64,000 bases of DNA from Glossina fuscipes (lineage: Eukaryota > Arthropoda > Insecta > Diptera > Glossinidae), in NCBI RefSeq assembly GCF_014805625.2, contig NW_023998414.1, positions 30,502,094 to 30,566,093 of the forward strand. The letters run 5' to 3'. The first letter of the stretch is position 1; the number at the start of each line of letters is the position of its first letter. Below the pieces are notes generated by a model. It did no database searches and was not told the origin of the DNA. It saw nothing but the letters and a program-made list of their open reading frames with translations. The position numbers were made by a program, and so were the translations under genes. Below, in pieces: positions 1 to 12,409 of this stretch.

Positions 1-35
1 GAGATTCTTGCTTACTCGGCCACTCAGGCGGATAG
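1..35 (-). repeat. tRNA-derived SINE, 5' end fragment cut by window start
   Basis: Read on the minus strand this begins with GCCTGAGTGGCCGAGTA, which matches the RNA polymerase III A-box region (TGGCnnAGTGG) of a tRNA-like SINE head. It matches the heads of the copies near 20220, 25440, 33425 and 3700. The B-box half lies outside the window. The assignment rests on similarity to the other copies. Confidence 0.5.
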
Positions 36-1454
36 AGTTGTTTTGATTTTGCACGAACTTTATTATTCCGAAGGAAGAGAAAGAGTGATAAGAAAACGAT
101 CCGATATCAGTTTTACTTCAAAACAGGAACGTAAAGTTCCACAAACTGCACAGAAACAAGTTGCCTTTGTCTGGCGATGTCTCTGTGATGTTGCTTAGAA
201 TGTTGCAAGTTTTTTTTTTTTTTTTTTTCTCTTTTTTTGATGAATTTTAGATGTCTTTTGTACTGAATTAGCTCTAAATTTTCTAAACTACTCGGATAAG
301 AAATTTAAGATATATGGCTTCAAGTTACCAATGGTGGTTTTAAAATATATGTGAACAACAGATATACATACTCAAATTAATCGATCGATGCGTTGTAACC
401 AGAAGTACATAAACTTAATGGGATTGTTGATGGAGACATTTATCGAACAATGATGATTACAAAAGTAGAATCAATTTTGCCTTAGAGCGGATCTTGAATG
501 TGTACTAAGAATTCATTTTTAGTTACTAACGTTGCTAACGGACAAGCCTAAACTGTTTTCGTCCGTCTTCCTGATCAATTCAATAAACAAATAAAAAACA
601 AATCGCGTCATCGTCTGTCGTGTTAGTGTTGGTTTGTTTACGATAACATGCTGCAATTGGGAGTGCTTGGGACTCAGATCCATTATTACAGTTAACAGAG
701 GGCTATTAATTTGTGCTCACCTGCTCTTATCTCGAGTGTTGTGAATGCAATCAAATTAACTTGTATTTCCAACTATAATTATAATCTTTAATGAAAAGTA
801 TGCAAGTATGAAATGCGGTATAAGGCAAGTAATCTAAAGTACTGCTTGATACTGAAGTATGATTTTAATTACGTTTGTTTATTTATACAACGACACAATA
901 ACAGCATATAATAATTTTTATTGATCTATTAAATAATTGGTGCGCAAATTACGGGCTTCCTCGTGAGATCGTGCATGTCGTATTCCCCCTCCACTCCTTG
1001 AAAATGCTCGACTAGATATTTAGACGAGAGACATTATATTTCGCCACATCGTTTACGCATGATTTTAGCTCTAAAGGATAAGTGAGATATTGACACATTT
1101 TTTCTCTTTTTTTTTTTTTTTTTTTTAATACAAGGGATGCAAGTACTAGCAAATCTAACCATTCTTTTTTTTTTGCTCTTTGAAAGTCTACTAAACGTAT
1201 ATATTGCGTGCTTGCAATTATTTTGATCAGCGACATCTCATTCATGAAAATGATAAAATAATGCGAGGTATCAATGTCCATAACGCTTAAATTTGATGAT
1301 CTTGATCTTTCTCTACACGAAAGAACAGTTTTTCCATTTAATGTTATTGAGTTATTTATTGTATAGAGGCGTTAATCATGCGAGGAACAAATTAGCATTT
1401 TCGGCATTTTCGCTACTTTTGTTGTTTGATTTGAAGAAAACTGCTGGGAGGAAG
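36..1454. other. non-coding stretch, nothing recognised
   Basis: AT-rich sequence with poly-T runs near 211-228 and 1107-1127. No credible exon, RNA gene or mobile element was recognised. The short open frame on the minus strand at 1012-1281 owes its lysines to poly-T and is not protein-like. Confidence 0.5.
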
Positions 1455-2039
1455 GAGACGAATTAACTGAAAATGTCACTTCGAAGCATTTTAATATCGC
1501 GGATTCATTGCTCGCCAGACAAGAAAAGAAAAGTTTTCGATAACGTATTTTGAGCGGCGATGAAAAAAGAATCTACTACGACAATCTCAGGCTCAAATAG
1601 TCGTAGGTGAATTCGGGAGAGCGATCCGCATCGACACTGAAGCGGAATATTTATAGCCATTAAGTTTTACTATACAAGACGTAGTGTCTTACGAGCTCGT
1701 GGATGACAACGCTCGGTTACATGTTGCAAGAGTTGTCAGCGATACACTGTTGCAGCTCGAATGAGAAGTTATGCCGCATCAGATATAGCGCCTTTTCACT
1801 ACCACTTGTTCAGATCGATGCAGCATGGCTTGGCTAGCAAGCGATTTCCAATTGTTGAAGAAGTGCAAAAATGGTTCGATGGCTGGGTTCGATGGCTGCC
1901 AAAACCGCTATCGTTCTTTAGATAAGCTATCGCCATATATTCAAAAAGATGGGCAAAAGTTTGCAGAAAATGATGGAAAATATTTTAATTACTATAAATT
2001 ATATCAATTTTTATCAATAAATTTTCAACTGGAAAAATG
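1455..2039 (+). pseudogene. decayed mariner (Tc1/mariner) transposase relic
   Basis: Translation in shifting frames gives an ordered series of mariner transposase blocks. Near 1535-1610 there is a block containing LLARQEKKSF then SGDEKRIYYDN, corresponding to the family motif around the first catalytic Asp (GDEKW.YYDN). Next comes SASTLKRNIY, the STSTPKPN region, and then VVSYELV. After a jump that removes roughly 40 residues comes DDNARLHVARVV at about 1703-1740, the HDNARPHVA block with the second catalytic Asp. The C-terminal blocks SMAWLASDFQLLKK and DGQKFAENDGKYF (1822-1985) match the family's SMAHGLA...F.S.EE and WEK.V.SDG.YF regions. Several stops, frameshifts and the internal deletion make it dead. 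Terminal inverted repeats were not found. The blocks look closest to the mauritiana-type mariners, which is inference from memory of the family. Confidence 0.85.
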
Positions 2040-2726
2040 ATCAGAATTAATGCAAGGCACTATGTTGAAACAGCCAGTATTCCCCTTAAATACTTTTCGA
2101 TTTTGAGAAAGATAGTGTTCAAGAGTTAAAGGATTTTGTGTTTTACACTTTTTGCAAGCATTTACTTACAAATTTGTTCTATGAAACTTTAAAAAAAATT
2201 CTTTATAGCATTTTTTTTTTTTTTTTATTCTAATATTCGAGATTTTGAGAATAGGATTAGAAAGACGCATGGTTCGCCGTTCATAAAAGTGTGTACACAT
2301 TCATGGAGTGTATATATGCTAAATATTTCGAAAGGTCATAAACGGCATTGATGAGCGATTATGAGAGCATTAAAATTTTAATTATATACGAAGTCGTTAT
2401 TATATAATAGATTTGATTGGTTTTAAAACGTAGTCACAAAACGTGTGCAAATATTTTGATGAACTATGAATAATGTAAACATATTTTAAATGTGAAAATA
2501 AAATTAAAGTCATAAATTCATGGCTGATGAATAAAATGAATAGTAATTATTATGTTACACAAAACGATATTAAAATATTAAAATAATATTTTCGAAATTT
2601 TTTATAATTTCTATCTTACGAAATAGTTCACGTGGATTTAATTTCTTTATTGTAACCCAAACTATATATGATTTATTGCTTTTCTTATCCAGCACATGTC
2701 TCTCTCTTGCTTGTTCTCGGTCTCTT

Positions 2727-2763
<37 letters not shown>

Positions 2764-3095
2764 CTTTCTCTCTCACTGTCGGCCTGTCGATTTATTGTTG
2801 ATCCAGGTCGTGCAAATTTCAAAAAAAAAAAAAAGAAGAAGAACTAGATGTCAACTCAAAGCACATATGTATTCTTCTTTGCTTTTATTTTCACAAAGCA
2901 AGTTTAAAAATTTGATGTTATTTGATCGAAAAATCGAAAACTAATTGAAATTTATTAAAACAAACATATTGTATTTGATTTTAACTTTAACGGAGATTTT
3001 TAATGCTCTTCACAAAGGATTTGTTAGATGAGCTAAAAGTTTCTAAGCTTTAGCACTGAAGATGCCTCTTGAGTAGTCACTTCCTTCATTCTACA
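2040..3095. other. non-coding stretch with a (CT)n tract
   Basis: AT-rich DNA with a poly-T run near 2214-2226 and a pure CT microsatellite at 2729-2761 inside a pyrimidine-rich block (2695-2790). No exon was recognised. The Leu/Ser-rich frame across the CT tract is a translation of the microsatellite. Confidence 0.6.
2695..2790 (+). repeat. (CT)n microsatellite / pyrimidine block
   Basis: About sixteen uninterrupted CT units (2729-2761) are flanked by TCTCTC-rich sequence. Read on the other strand these are GAGAG elements, which bind GAGA factor in flies. Nothing nearby shows that this is a promoter. Confidence 0.85.
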
Positions 3096-3099
3096 AAAA

Positions 3100-3425
3100 G
3101 GCAAAAGCATTACGTTGGGTTTTCACGGTCTGCCACGGTCTACCATTAAATACCATACACCAGTTTACCGTTATTCATATAATGACTTTTCAAGTATAAA
3201 GTTAAGTATAAGTTGTTGTATGGGAAGTGCGCGAAAAAGTAGTCCAAGCCGAACCATTTTCAATCGCGTTCATCTATTATCCAGAAAACACCAGCCAACC
3301 AAATTTCATAAAAATATCGCAAAAAAAAATTGCGATTCAACTGTAGGTTGAACAGAAGAAAACATGGCGAACAGACGGACAGAAAAACTTAATATACCCC
3401 TGTAGCACAATTGGTGTATGATATA
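3100..3425 (-). repeat. dispersed repeat family A copy
   Basis: In minus orientation the sequence opens with a palindromic end (right edge, 3394-3425, ...ACAGGGGTATATTAAG) and then TCTGTCCGTCTG. ATTTTTATGAAATTTGG, GATTGAAAATGGTTCGG and ACTTCCCATACAAC follow. These blocks occur in the same order in the copy at 34768-35462 and in the reverse copy at 59035-59395. It is diverged and non-coding. Confidence 0.75.
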
Positions 3426-3564
3426 GAATTTAATCTCAAAATGACTCTTATTATGCTTATGATGACTACTCACTCAGGGCATATTCCCTATCCGTGTAAT
3501 ACGTTGATGGTCGCAAAGAAGTGAGGGAACGGAAAGAAATATCGAAGATATGATTTGTAGCGTA

Positions 3565-3715
3565 GGGGCTATATTCATAATCGCTACCGACTTAGCACTC
3601 ACTATTACTATCAAACTCTATCCATATTGAGATTTGAACTCTCGAACTCAGACTTGGTAATCGCAAATCTTACCTTCTCGGCTACTCGTGCGACGAAGAA
3701 GTCATATTTGAATTG
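3565..3715 (-). repeat. tRNA-derived SINE copy
   Basis: Minus strand: a head with AGTAGCCGAGAAGG (A-box-like) is followed after about 45 nt by GAGTTCAAATCTCAA (B-box-like, family consensus GGTTCGAATCTC). It aligns with the copies at 20218 (+), 25330 (-) and 33355 (-). The tail leads into ATATAGCCCC. The box sequences are diverged, so it is probably an old insertion. Confidence 0.6.
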
Positions 3716-5699
3716 TATATCGCACCTATTGTATATAAAATAGTGTTTTAAAGTCAATTGGGGGTATCTCGTCCGCACTAGTGTGATCAAAAAATAAGAC
3801 GATTTTGTGTATATTATAAATTAAAATGCCGTGATTCATTTATCTTCTTTAATAAAATCTTTGTTACATCTACAGTAGAGAGTACTTTTGAGATATCTGA
3901 AGGCGAAAAACTAATATATCACCTAATACTCTTAGCTGTCTTTTGAGGTCAGCTTTAGAAAGCCTTTTACCGATCGTAAAGTAAATGAGAGACTATTGCC
4001 TTACATGCTTCATGCAATTCGAGAGCCCTTAATAAATAATCCTACGAACTAAGACCCATGGCTGTGGGTACAGATACGTTGCATCATAAAAACGATATAA
4101 TATAATTTATGGATGATCTTCTTCTTATTTAAAGAAAAATTCACTTTAAATCGAATATAATTGGGTTGTTCTTTGCCTTCTTAAAAATATACGAAAGCAT
4201 TTCGCCCCTGATGTTTAAAGGTATTTGTTGAAATCTTGAAATTCGATTTGCTATTAAAAATAGCCAAATAGGTCATTACTCTTTGAGTATTGAGTTTTGT
4301 GCAAAAGAAAAGAAAAGAAATTCGAATTTTAACTAAATTTCTTCGAAAGACTGACTACACGTAATCAAATAATTAAACTTCCCGACTTTTTTTTTTTTTC
4401 ATTTTGGCAAAATTTCAAATCTTTTTTGTATTTTATAAATAAAATCAAGAAAACGAACAAATCTAATACAAAGTCGTCAACGAAAATACTAATGGAAGCT
4501 TTCTATTAAAAAATCGAGAAAAAAAGAGATGAGCTAAACTTGTTAATAACGAATTTTAATCACTCTTCGGCTCGTTTCGTTTTCGAAAAAGCGAAAAAAA
4601 AAATAAACCATTAATGATAAGAAAATTTTCTATTTGACTATCGAGAACACTTTTGCTACTCTATCATCATAACATATCATGCAATAAGTCTCCTATCTTA
4701 TGCATATATGATGACGACACGATTGACAGGCCCATACTGCTCCTGGACCAACGTGCCAAATTTAATGGCACGTTTCGTTCACATGTACAGCCAGATGAGA
4801 GTGTTATTGGGTGAGGTGATTTAGAGCAGAGATCCTGAACTTCCGTAACTTTGCTTAATAAGAATTCAATTAGCCCGATAAGGAATTGTGTGTTTAGTGA
4901 GTGATACATGATTTTCGTCTTTTAGTCAAAATTATCATATCATTGCAAAATGTCTTGATAATGCTTTCAAAATATTCTTTCTAAATAAATGAATGCAAGT
5001 AAAACAGATTTCATCCGGATTGTTTACAATTCGTAATAACATGTAAATATAATAATAGTATCTGGCCGCGAGTGACTGACTAAAACACATTTTTACTCAA
5101 TGACTAACGTAGAATGTAGAGCATGGCACGCATATATTTTGTAATTTTTTATATATGTGTATTTTAACAGATTCTGCAAAAATTTTCACATAATTGTTAG
5201 ATTGTGTTTGCTTTTTCCCTTTTCTTTCATTTTGACTAAAGCAAGTAAGAATAATAATAATAATAATTAGGGCCTTATCTCAACTTGTTGCATTTCATAT
5301 ATGCATGCATTGAATCAGTTCTCGCGTATATATATATATATCCGAAGTAGCCATGATGTTATCACATTAAGTTTATCATCTATTTGAAGAAGATAAAGCA
5401 CTAGAAATTAATCAAGCAACAAAAACAAAAAAAAAGAAAGAAGAAGAAAATTTAGTCATTTATTTTTTTTTGTTTTTTTGTGCTTTTTATTTTTATTTTC
5501 TTATAAGAGATATTAGAGAAATTATTTAAACTAAAAGAGACTATGTAGATTGAGTTAATGAAGATAATGAATAGGCCATTAGCCCCATTAGCCCCTTAGT
5601 AAAAGCGAGTTAAAAGTATTTTTGTATTTAAATTCAAGTGCGTTTTCTTTCTATGTTTTAAATTTAATTATTTGGGCAGATGCACTGAAATATTTATCC
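3716..5699. other. non-coding stretch
   Basis: AT-rich DNA with short A/T runs and microsatellites ((AAT)n near 5250-5267, (TA)n at 5327-5342, poly-T near 5462). A short, relatively GC-rich segment at 4706-4813 is open on the + strand for about 35 codons, but it shows no splice context and no recognisable protein. Confidence 0.5.
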
Positions 5700-6062
5700 T
5701 CCAATTAGGGATGACGGGTATATTCGGTTTGTCAAAACGTTTGCAACGCCCGAAAGCAAGCTTCAGAGACATCACAAAGTATATACATTCTTGATCAATG
5801 TCAAATTTTAGATCGATTTAAGCATGTCCGTCTGTCCGTTGTTAACAATTTTTCTGCTCGCAAACATGAAGATATTGACTTGATATCTGGCAGAAAGATT
5901 GAAAGTTTTTGCACGCAGACTGACATTGAAAATGGATCAAGCCGGTCGAACGACACGCCCGCAGAACCACGTAAAGTAGGAATAGCTCTGTTTTTCAAAC
6001 GAAATAAAAAATTGATTTTTTCCTCATTACTCGTAAACACGCCTACCCAATGTAATAGAGAG
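5700..6062 (+). repeat. dispersed repeat family B copy
   Basis: The copy starts with the family's palindromic 5' end (near 5700-5730, GGGATGACGGGTATATTCGG) and TTTGTCAAAACGTTTGCAAC. It continues with CATTCTTGATCA, ATGTCCGTCTGTCCG, ACATGAAGATATTGACTTG, CACGCAGACTGACATTGAAA and AACGACACGCCC. The same blocks run in this order at 40800-41375 and 41425-42072. The 79-aa and 62-aa open frames across it are chance frames in the repeat. Confidence 0.85.
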
Positions 6063-6485
6063 TTATAATATCATTTCACCGCACAAAAGCAAGTTTCAAA
6101 AACCTAAAAATAAAGTACATAAGCTCTTGAGCATTTTCAAATTCGGAATGCGCCTAAGCTTCTCGGACCGTTTATTTATCCATCAATTGCTTAGACGGAA
6201 GCAAATATGTGTAGTATCTGTGGTAAACGTTCTCCCGTAAAGATACCGGCTAAAAAATCTTCAAGGGAATTTGGAAAGCACTTCACCTCTTTACAAAACA
6301 CGCGTACAGCGCCCATATGTACCCATGTAATAAAAACAGTGAATACTTTTGCTTTTCCTCTTTTCTGCTCGTTGCTCATCAACTACAACAGATTCACAAA
6401 ATTATTCCACAAAAATAGAATAACGATGATGGGTACAAAAAATTCATTCATAACCGAATACAATTTTCTTACTCCTAATTACGTT
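6063..6485 (+). repeat. second, tandem family B copy
   Basis: Directly after the preceding copy there is a more diverged set of the same blocks: AAAAGCAAGTTTCAAAAACC (compare CAGAAGGAAGC..CAGAGACC), CTCTTGAGCATTTTCAAATTC, and the distal segment TTTTCTGCTCGTTGCTC. It finishes with CCGAATACAATTTTCTTACT, the family B 3' terminus also found at 41344-41365 and 42050-42066. This may be a head-to-tail duplication or one rearranged long copy. Confidence 0.6.
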
Positions 6486-7544
6486 CAAAAGGGGATATTT
6501 AAAACCAAGAGAACAGTTTACTCACAAAAGTGAAAATATTTTATTCGCCCTAAATGCAAATCTCAAATGCGTTAGAGCTTACTCTGGTCGAAGCTATACT
6601 GAGCGCTGATAGCTATAGGAGGCAGCAGCCTATCTCTTTCCCTTTCGTCACTTTTGCCATTTCCTTGCGACCATCGCCATATTACACGTACAGGAGGCAT
6701 TTCGAGAGCGGAAATCGTATTTTTTAACACCCAGCAGAGGCACATGGACGATATTGATTGCAAAATATAGAGAAAACTGGTCATTATTACACGAACCTAA
6801 GATCTTAAGCATTTACTGAAAAACCCTTCTACATTTGTCCTCTAGTTGTGTTCGTTGCCACATATTTCAATAAGGAAAATTTGAGACCAACTTGAACTTA
6901 TTTGTGCATGTCCTAGGAGGTCCTAGGAATCTTAAAATCGAAGTTCATAACTAGCTTGTTACCTAACGAGAGATTTCATATAAAAGAGACATATGTGCTT
7001 TTAAAAAAGCGCATTATTGTTGTAAATAAAAAAGATGAAATAATTTTTTGGTAGCATCGCGAGTCAACTTTCCGGAAACTTTCTTAAAGACAGATATGCA
7101 TGAATTTTTGCCTAGTCTGCATCAATAGCTTGAGCGCATATCTCACTCTGACCTATTCATTCGAAGAAACGTAAAGAAATTTATCAGGACTGGCATCATC
7201 AGAATTTCAGTTAAATTGATTGATCTGATTGCGGTTACGGCCTACGACCATCTTGTCAAATAATATCGCACTAATGTTACTATCATCACATCTTCCCAAC
7301 ATTTATCCTTCAGCCCTATTTTCTTGTATTCATTCCTGCATAGTAATAACTCCTTTATTTTAAAGAGTAAACACTTGATTCAAGTTAAGTGATCTCGAGA
7401 GGTTTTACGTATCGTTTTATATGCAATTTTAGTAAAAGGCAAAGCGTTCGTCAAATCATTTTAGCTTAATCGTCTTATACTTAAGTTAGATTATTTTCAT
7501 TTTTTATAGTATCGGGCGGACGCGGCGGAATTTTTTCCATTTTA
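6486..7544. other. non-coding stretch, nothing recognised
   Basis: There is no exon-like or element-like structure that I can support. The 70-aa minus-strand frame at 6572-6784 has no recognisable motif. Confidence 0.5.
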
Positions 7545-7725
7545 AGAATTTTATAAGTAAGAAGCAAAAAACATGTAAAGCGATCCTTTGATCGCTTTGG
7601 ATTGCTTTTACAATTTTTTGCAAAATTGTTGGCGACCCTTTCATTTTTGCGAACGAAAGAATGTTTACCACAGATATTGCGCAGTTACGCAGGCGGACGG
7701 ACTGTTTTAGGTGCATTTCGATTTT
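7545..7725 (-). repeat. dispersed repeat family B fragment
   Basis: On the minus strand CAGTCCGTCCGCCTGCG is followed by TTCGCAAAAATGAAAGGGTC, which parallels the GTCCGTCTGTC ... CGAAAATGAAGATATCGAC blocks of family B. It is strongly diverged. It sits about 200 bp from a better copy in the same orientation. Confidence 0.5.
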
Positions 7726-7919
7726 GAAACTGAATTTACATACATTGTAAAGTTTTTGAAATTTGCCTCTGCGGGCTATAAAGATACAGGAAAAAATATG
7801 AAATTATGATATACTATAAAATTGAGCAGGCATGGTCGAATTTTCCATATACTACGGCATCGTATACGTATGAATTTTCGCTTCATTTATCTGCAGTAGG
7901 TTATGAGTAATGAGCAAAC

Positions 7920-8165
7920 AACAGAGGTGTCCTCACTTCACATACTATTGTAGGTGTGTTCTACCGGGCGATTTCGCCTATTTTCAACAGCAACTTGCGT
8001 GCAAGAATTTCCAATGTTTATGCCAAATTTTTAAGTCGACAGTTTCATTTTTGTAAACAAAATAGCAGGCAGACAGACGGACAGAGGGACATGCTGAAAG
8101 CGATTAAGAATTTGGAGATGATCAAGAATATGTATACTTGATGATGTCTCTTGCGTTTTCTTTTT
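7920..8165 (-). repeat. dispersed repeat family B copy
   Basis: Minus-strand reading gives GTATACATATTCTTGATCAT, then ATGTCCCTCTGTCCGTCTG, AAAATGAAACTGTCGACTT, AACATTGGAAATTCTTGCAC and TGTTGAAAATAGGC. This is the full core of family B in order. Confidence 0.8.
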
Positions 8166-8479
8166 AGCCGTTAAAGACGTTTTGCCAAAACGAATATGTT
8201 CGTCGTCCTTCGGTGATGGGTGTGATAAAGGGTGTTTGAATAATTTTCATTATATTTACCCTAAAAATTTCAAATATTGTAGATGATAGTCTTTTGTATA
8301 AATATTTATTTAAAATTGTCTAAATATTCAGCCAGTGACATATTCAGCGTTTATTGGTTCGTATCTAGGATTCGCTGCAAGATAAAAATAGTTTCTTCGA
8401 TTGTTTTATTCTTTTTAAATAATAAACAAATAATTTGCAAAGACATTTTTACACATTTTAGTATCTGTACAATAATTTG

Positions 8480-8511
<32 letters not shown>

Positions 8512-11500
8512 ATTTTTTTTTTTTTATACATTTTTGTTTTTTGCTTTTTTGGCAATAATTTTGATTTTTCCGTCTTTTTTCTTCTTCTTAATGAAAAGTA
8601 AAGCAAACAAATTTTTATTAATTTGGCCTCTAACGAGGTTTCTGTTGCGCATTTTCACTAACAGTTCAGTGCATCAGTTTATTATTATTATTATTGTTAT
8701 TGTGTGTATAACGATAAGACGAGGTCGATTATTTTATTACTTCGTTTGTCATATTCCCCAGTCAACTTGGCCGTGTTTGTCCGTTTGTGTATCGTGTCGT
8801 TCCACGTTGTAGAAATTAAAATACAAAATGAAACAGAGTTTCAGTTTCAATTGACTTTTGATGATGACTAAAGTCAAACATTTCAAATAATTTTCTCGGT
8901 TAAAATCTAAAGCAAACCGCCACTACTAGGAAATGCGAATATTAAATACATAATTCCTTTTTAAGATTACTTCTATAATATGTGTGGAAATTTGAAGACT
9001 TATCCGGGGAAATCCATATTTATATCAATTCTTCTATTATGTTAATACACTTCCTCCGCACTGCGCATTTCACTTTTTTACTCTTTAGTATTGCCTCACG
9101 AACGGCGTGGGACTGTACGTGGTATTGTCCTGTTGAGCAAATCGATAGGAAAAATTTCAGAACAAAAAGGGTCAACCATCAGTGTTCAGTAACGGATTCA
9201 TTTATTGTAGAAATCAAGTTGTGCAACATTTTCGTCAATGAATGAATCAAGCAAATCGAATTGTCATTCATTGTGGTTGAAGAGATCGTTCAAGTATTTC
9301 TCTGGAATTGTTTCAAAGAGTCTCACGATCTATCTGCGATAATATTGCTGAATAATTTTCTTTCAAAAATTTCGGTTATCATAATCATGATGTGTCATAT
9401 ATATTTTTCTAGTATTTAATCGGTGAATGTTCAATAATGATTGTATTTGAAAATCTTCTAGTGTTTACGACGTATCTCAAAACGCATTAGAACGACAAAG
9501 GTCTCTTCGTCTTCTTCAGCAAGCCAAAGCAAAAGATAATTCGCCGCGTAATAAAAAATAGGCACAGTGAAGGACAAATCTATGTCGACAGTTTAAAAAT
9601 GAGGCAAAACTTAAAGTTATCCCTTATGCTCGTTGGGCCAGTGCTTATGATGCTTTAGGGCTTTACGCCTTAACACTTATTCATTTGTAATGAAGCACGA
9701 TATCTTTAGTTCTTATTCGTGAAGCAATAAAAAAAAAAAAAGAAGAAGAAAATAAAGATCGAAGGGATAAAGATGACCGGTTTAAACCGAATACAATTTC
9801 TTTCTGTTGTTTATTGTTTTGCCATTTTTAATACAATATTTATAATTTTCATTAACAGATGCCCGAGTTTGTTTCAACATTTTCAAAAAGGGGTCAATTA
9901 TTTTCGATGAACGAAATGAAATCCATAGTATATTTTTGTTTAACTTTATGAAAACATTTATTAAGTTGAAAAAAAAAAAAAGAAATATTTAAATGTGCTT
10001 GTGTTCATTGCATTTCGATTAAAAAAAAGTACTGGGAACAATACATTCCTCACCTTATCATCAAATTTTAGATAATCTCCTTTAAAAATTCTGCTTGAAG
10101 TATTACGTTTAGATACACTAACGCCCGATTAATCGAAGCCCTTTTTACTAAATACACAGGCGCTCGTTGCTTGAGATTTTACTCGAGTCTATCCAATCAC
10201 AAACTTCTATAAGTAGAAGAGTGAAAAAAGTACCTTTCACTTCAAGTTGATAACAATCTTTCGGATTGGATTCATTAATTATGTTAATGTCTTCTACTAT
10301 CTCCCTTAGGCTATTAATGATTATAATATCGACACCAGTTATTGCACTAGGATATATATGACTTTTCTGCAAGTGTATGCAAAGCTCAAAACGATTTGAG
10401 ATCAAGCTATTTTTTATTACACAAATCGTTCCAGAAGAAATTTTTTAATTGCTTGTCACTACTACATGTTAATAAAATCTGTTACACTGACTTATTTTGA
10501 ATTGAGCAAAAATTGCCTTGAAAATGTATTGAATTGAACCATGCTATGTATGAATATATGAATTTGCAAATGCTTAATATTTAGCGGATAAATAATACTA
10601 TGATAGATTATTGGGTTGTGCGGAAGATCATATCTTTTATCAAATTGAGAGATGATTTTATTGTATAATGTATAAATGGATAGATCTTACGAGTTGTTAT
10701 TCGCCGGGTTTGCATCATTAAATATCCTTAATTTACCGCTTCAAAACGTAGTGCATCGTCAACATCAAAACTGTCGCAATGATGCTTTTCAAACCAATTT
10801 TGGCATTGCCGATTCCGATCTTTTCCAGATATATCGGATAATTTTTCATTTGCTTGAATAGCATTTTAGTCTTTGCTCAAAAATAGAAAAATGAAAAAAT
10901 TATACTTTCAATTTAGATTGGGGCCCTAACAGAAGCTATTGCGCAAAATCAAACAAATATTTTGAGGATACAAGTTGATAGGGCCGTCAAACCATATAGT
11001 GGTAAGTCAGCTTAAGTGTGAGTAAAAAATCAAAAGAAAGGCGAAATGACCTTTCGGAATCAAATAATAGTTGAATTCTTCAAATTTCGATAGAATGCGT
11101 TCAAGAAGCTGCGTTATATGTGACAATAACAAGGGATAAGCTTATCTTAAAGAGTGTTTTTAATATTTTTACCGATTACGGCCAAGAAATTCCTCTAAAA
11201 AGACAATATATTGCCGCATAAGAACGCCGTTCTATTACGTTTATTAATAATATTAACTAACCGATATTTATTTATATTAAAAATGATTTCCATTTTATTA
11301 ATATTGATTAAACGAAAATTCCCGGTATTTTTTTGACATTTTGTAAAAAATTATTTATAAACATATCATACGTGTAAGACAACACAAAAATTTCTACTCT
11401 TCTAATGGAGGACAATTTCTATAAAAAAAAAAAATAAAAAAAACGCATAATGAGTATGTACGACTAGCGTACAACTATGATGTATAGTGCAAAAATTTAT

Positions 11501-11835
11501 GGAAATTATTACAAATAATCATTAACATTATATGTACATAACATATGTATAATATATCGCAATACATTTATAAATGTACCACCAACTTGGTAAATAGTGA
11601 AAATAATGCAAACAAATCATCTCAATTTCTAATTGCATGAGATTACTTTTGTGTGAACAATGCGATAGAAAACAATACGATTGTGTACATTCACTCATTC
11701 GTACACATATTCAAAGGCAAAGAGCACAAAAAATACACTCGCAGACGGCATGGTAACGAACGATAATGATGATATTGCCACCAGAACGATTTATGTAAAG
11801 ATGCATGTGGATTGGTTGTGTGTGTGTGTGTGTTA

Positions 11836-11872
<37 letters not shown>

Positions 11873-12409
11873 TTAATATCTATAAGATAAATGCAAACAA
11901 GTTAAGAAGCTGTACTCGCGTCAGTGTGAATTTTGAATAATCCGACGTCGATTGAAAATAAGATTTTGTAGCGCAACCGTAGAAGAATGAGTTTTTAAAG
12001 AGGTATCATTAGTTACTTGCAAGCAATTAACTGAATCTCCCAGGTGTCACAAAAAATCTGCTTCTTTTCTACCCAATTGTACCAGGTACACCAAAGGGGT
12101 AAAATTGCATATTTATGCACCATCAACAACACCAACAAAAACAACAACAACACGACAACTCTAAAGTCCACATAAAAGTCAATCGGGAAAACATCTTTTA
12201 ATGTTTATTGACTTAACTATTTGCTTTGCCGGCAGTCTTTTAATGAAGTAAGACTTACTTTTAAGCTCGTTATTCGACAATCGAAGTGCACTAATATTGT
12301 CTTTACACTCTACACCAAAGCACCACATGCGGACAAGATACATTATGTTCGTGCGGATATATACAACATCCAGAAGAACATGAGATAAATCCACTTTACG
12401 TTATCTAAT
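8166..12409. other. non-coding stretch with homopolymers and microsatellites
   Basis: Contains poly-T tracts at 8480-8507 and 8513-8525, A-rich runs near 9728 and 9970, and a (TG)n tract at 11817-11832 followed by a poly-T of about 30 at 11840-11869. No exon or RNA gene was recognised. The Phe-rich and Lys-rich frames here are translations of the T runs. Confidence 0.6.
11817..11869 (+). repeat. (TG)n plus long poly-T
   Basis: About eight TG units are followed within ten bases by about thirty uninterrupted T residues. On the minus strand this reads as a long A run, which could be the tail of an old retroposed copy, but no retroposed body was recognised beside it. Confidence 0.8.

Noticed and set aside
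2696..2944. Secreted-looking Ser/Leu-rich small protein
   Set aside because: The hydrophobic stretch is a translation of the (CT)n microsatellite.
4706..4813. Possible small exon (35 open codons, + strand)
   Set aside because: No clear acceptor, donor or recognisable peptide. Kept only as a note.
5801..6068. Two overlapping small genes on opposite strands
   Set aside because: The segment is the core of dispersed repeat family B, and the frames are not conserved in its other copies.
8283..8812. Phe-rich and Lys-rich small open frames
   Set aside because: They are translations of poly-T/poly-A tracts, with no protein character outside them.
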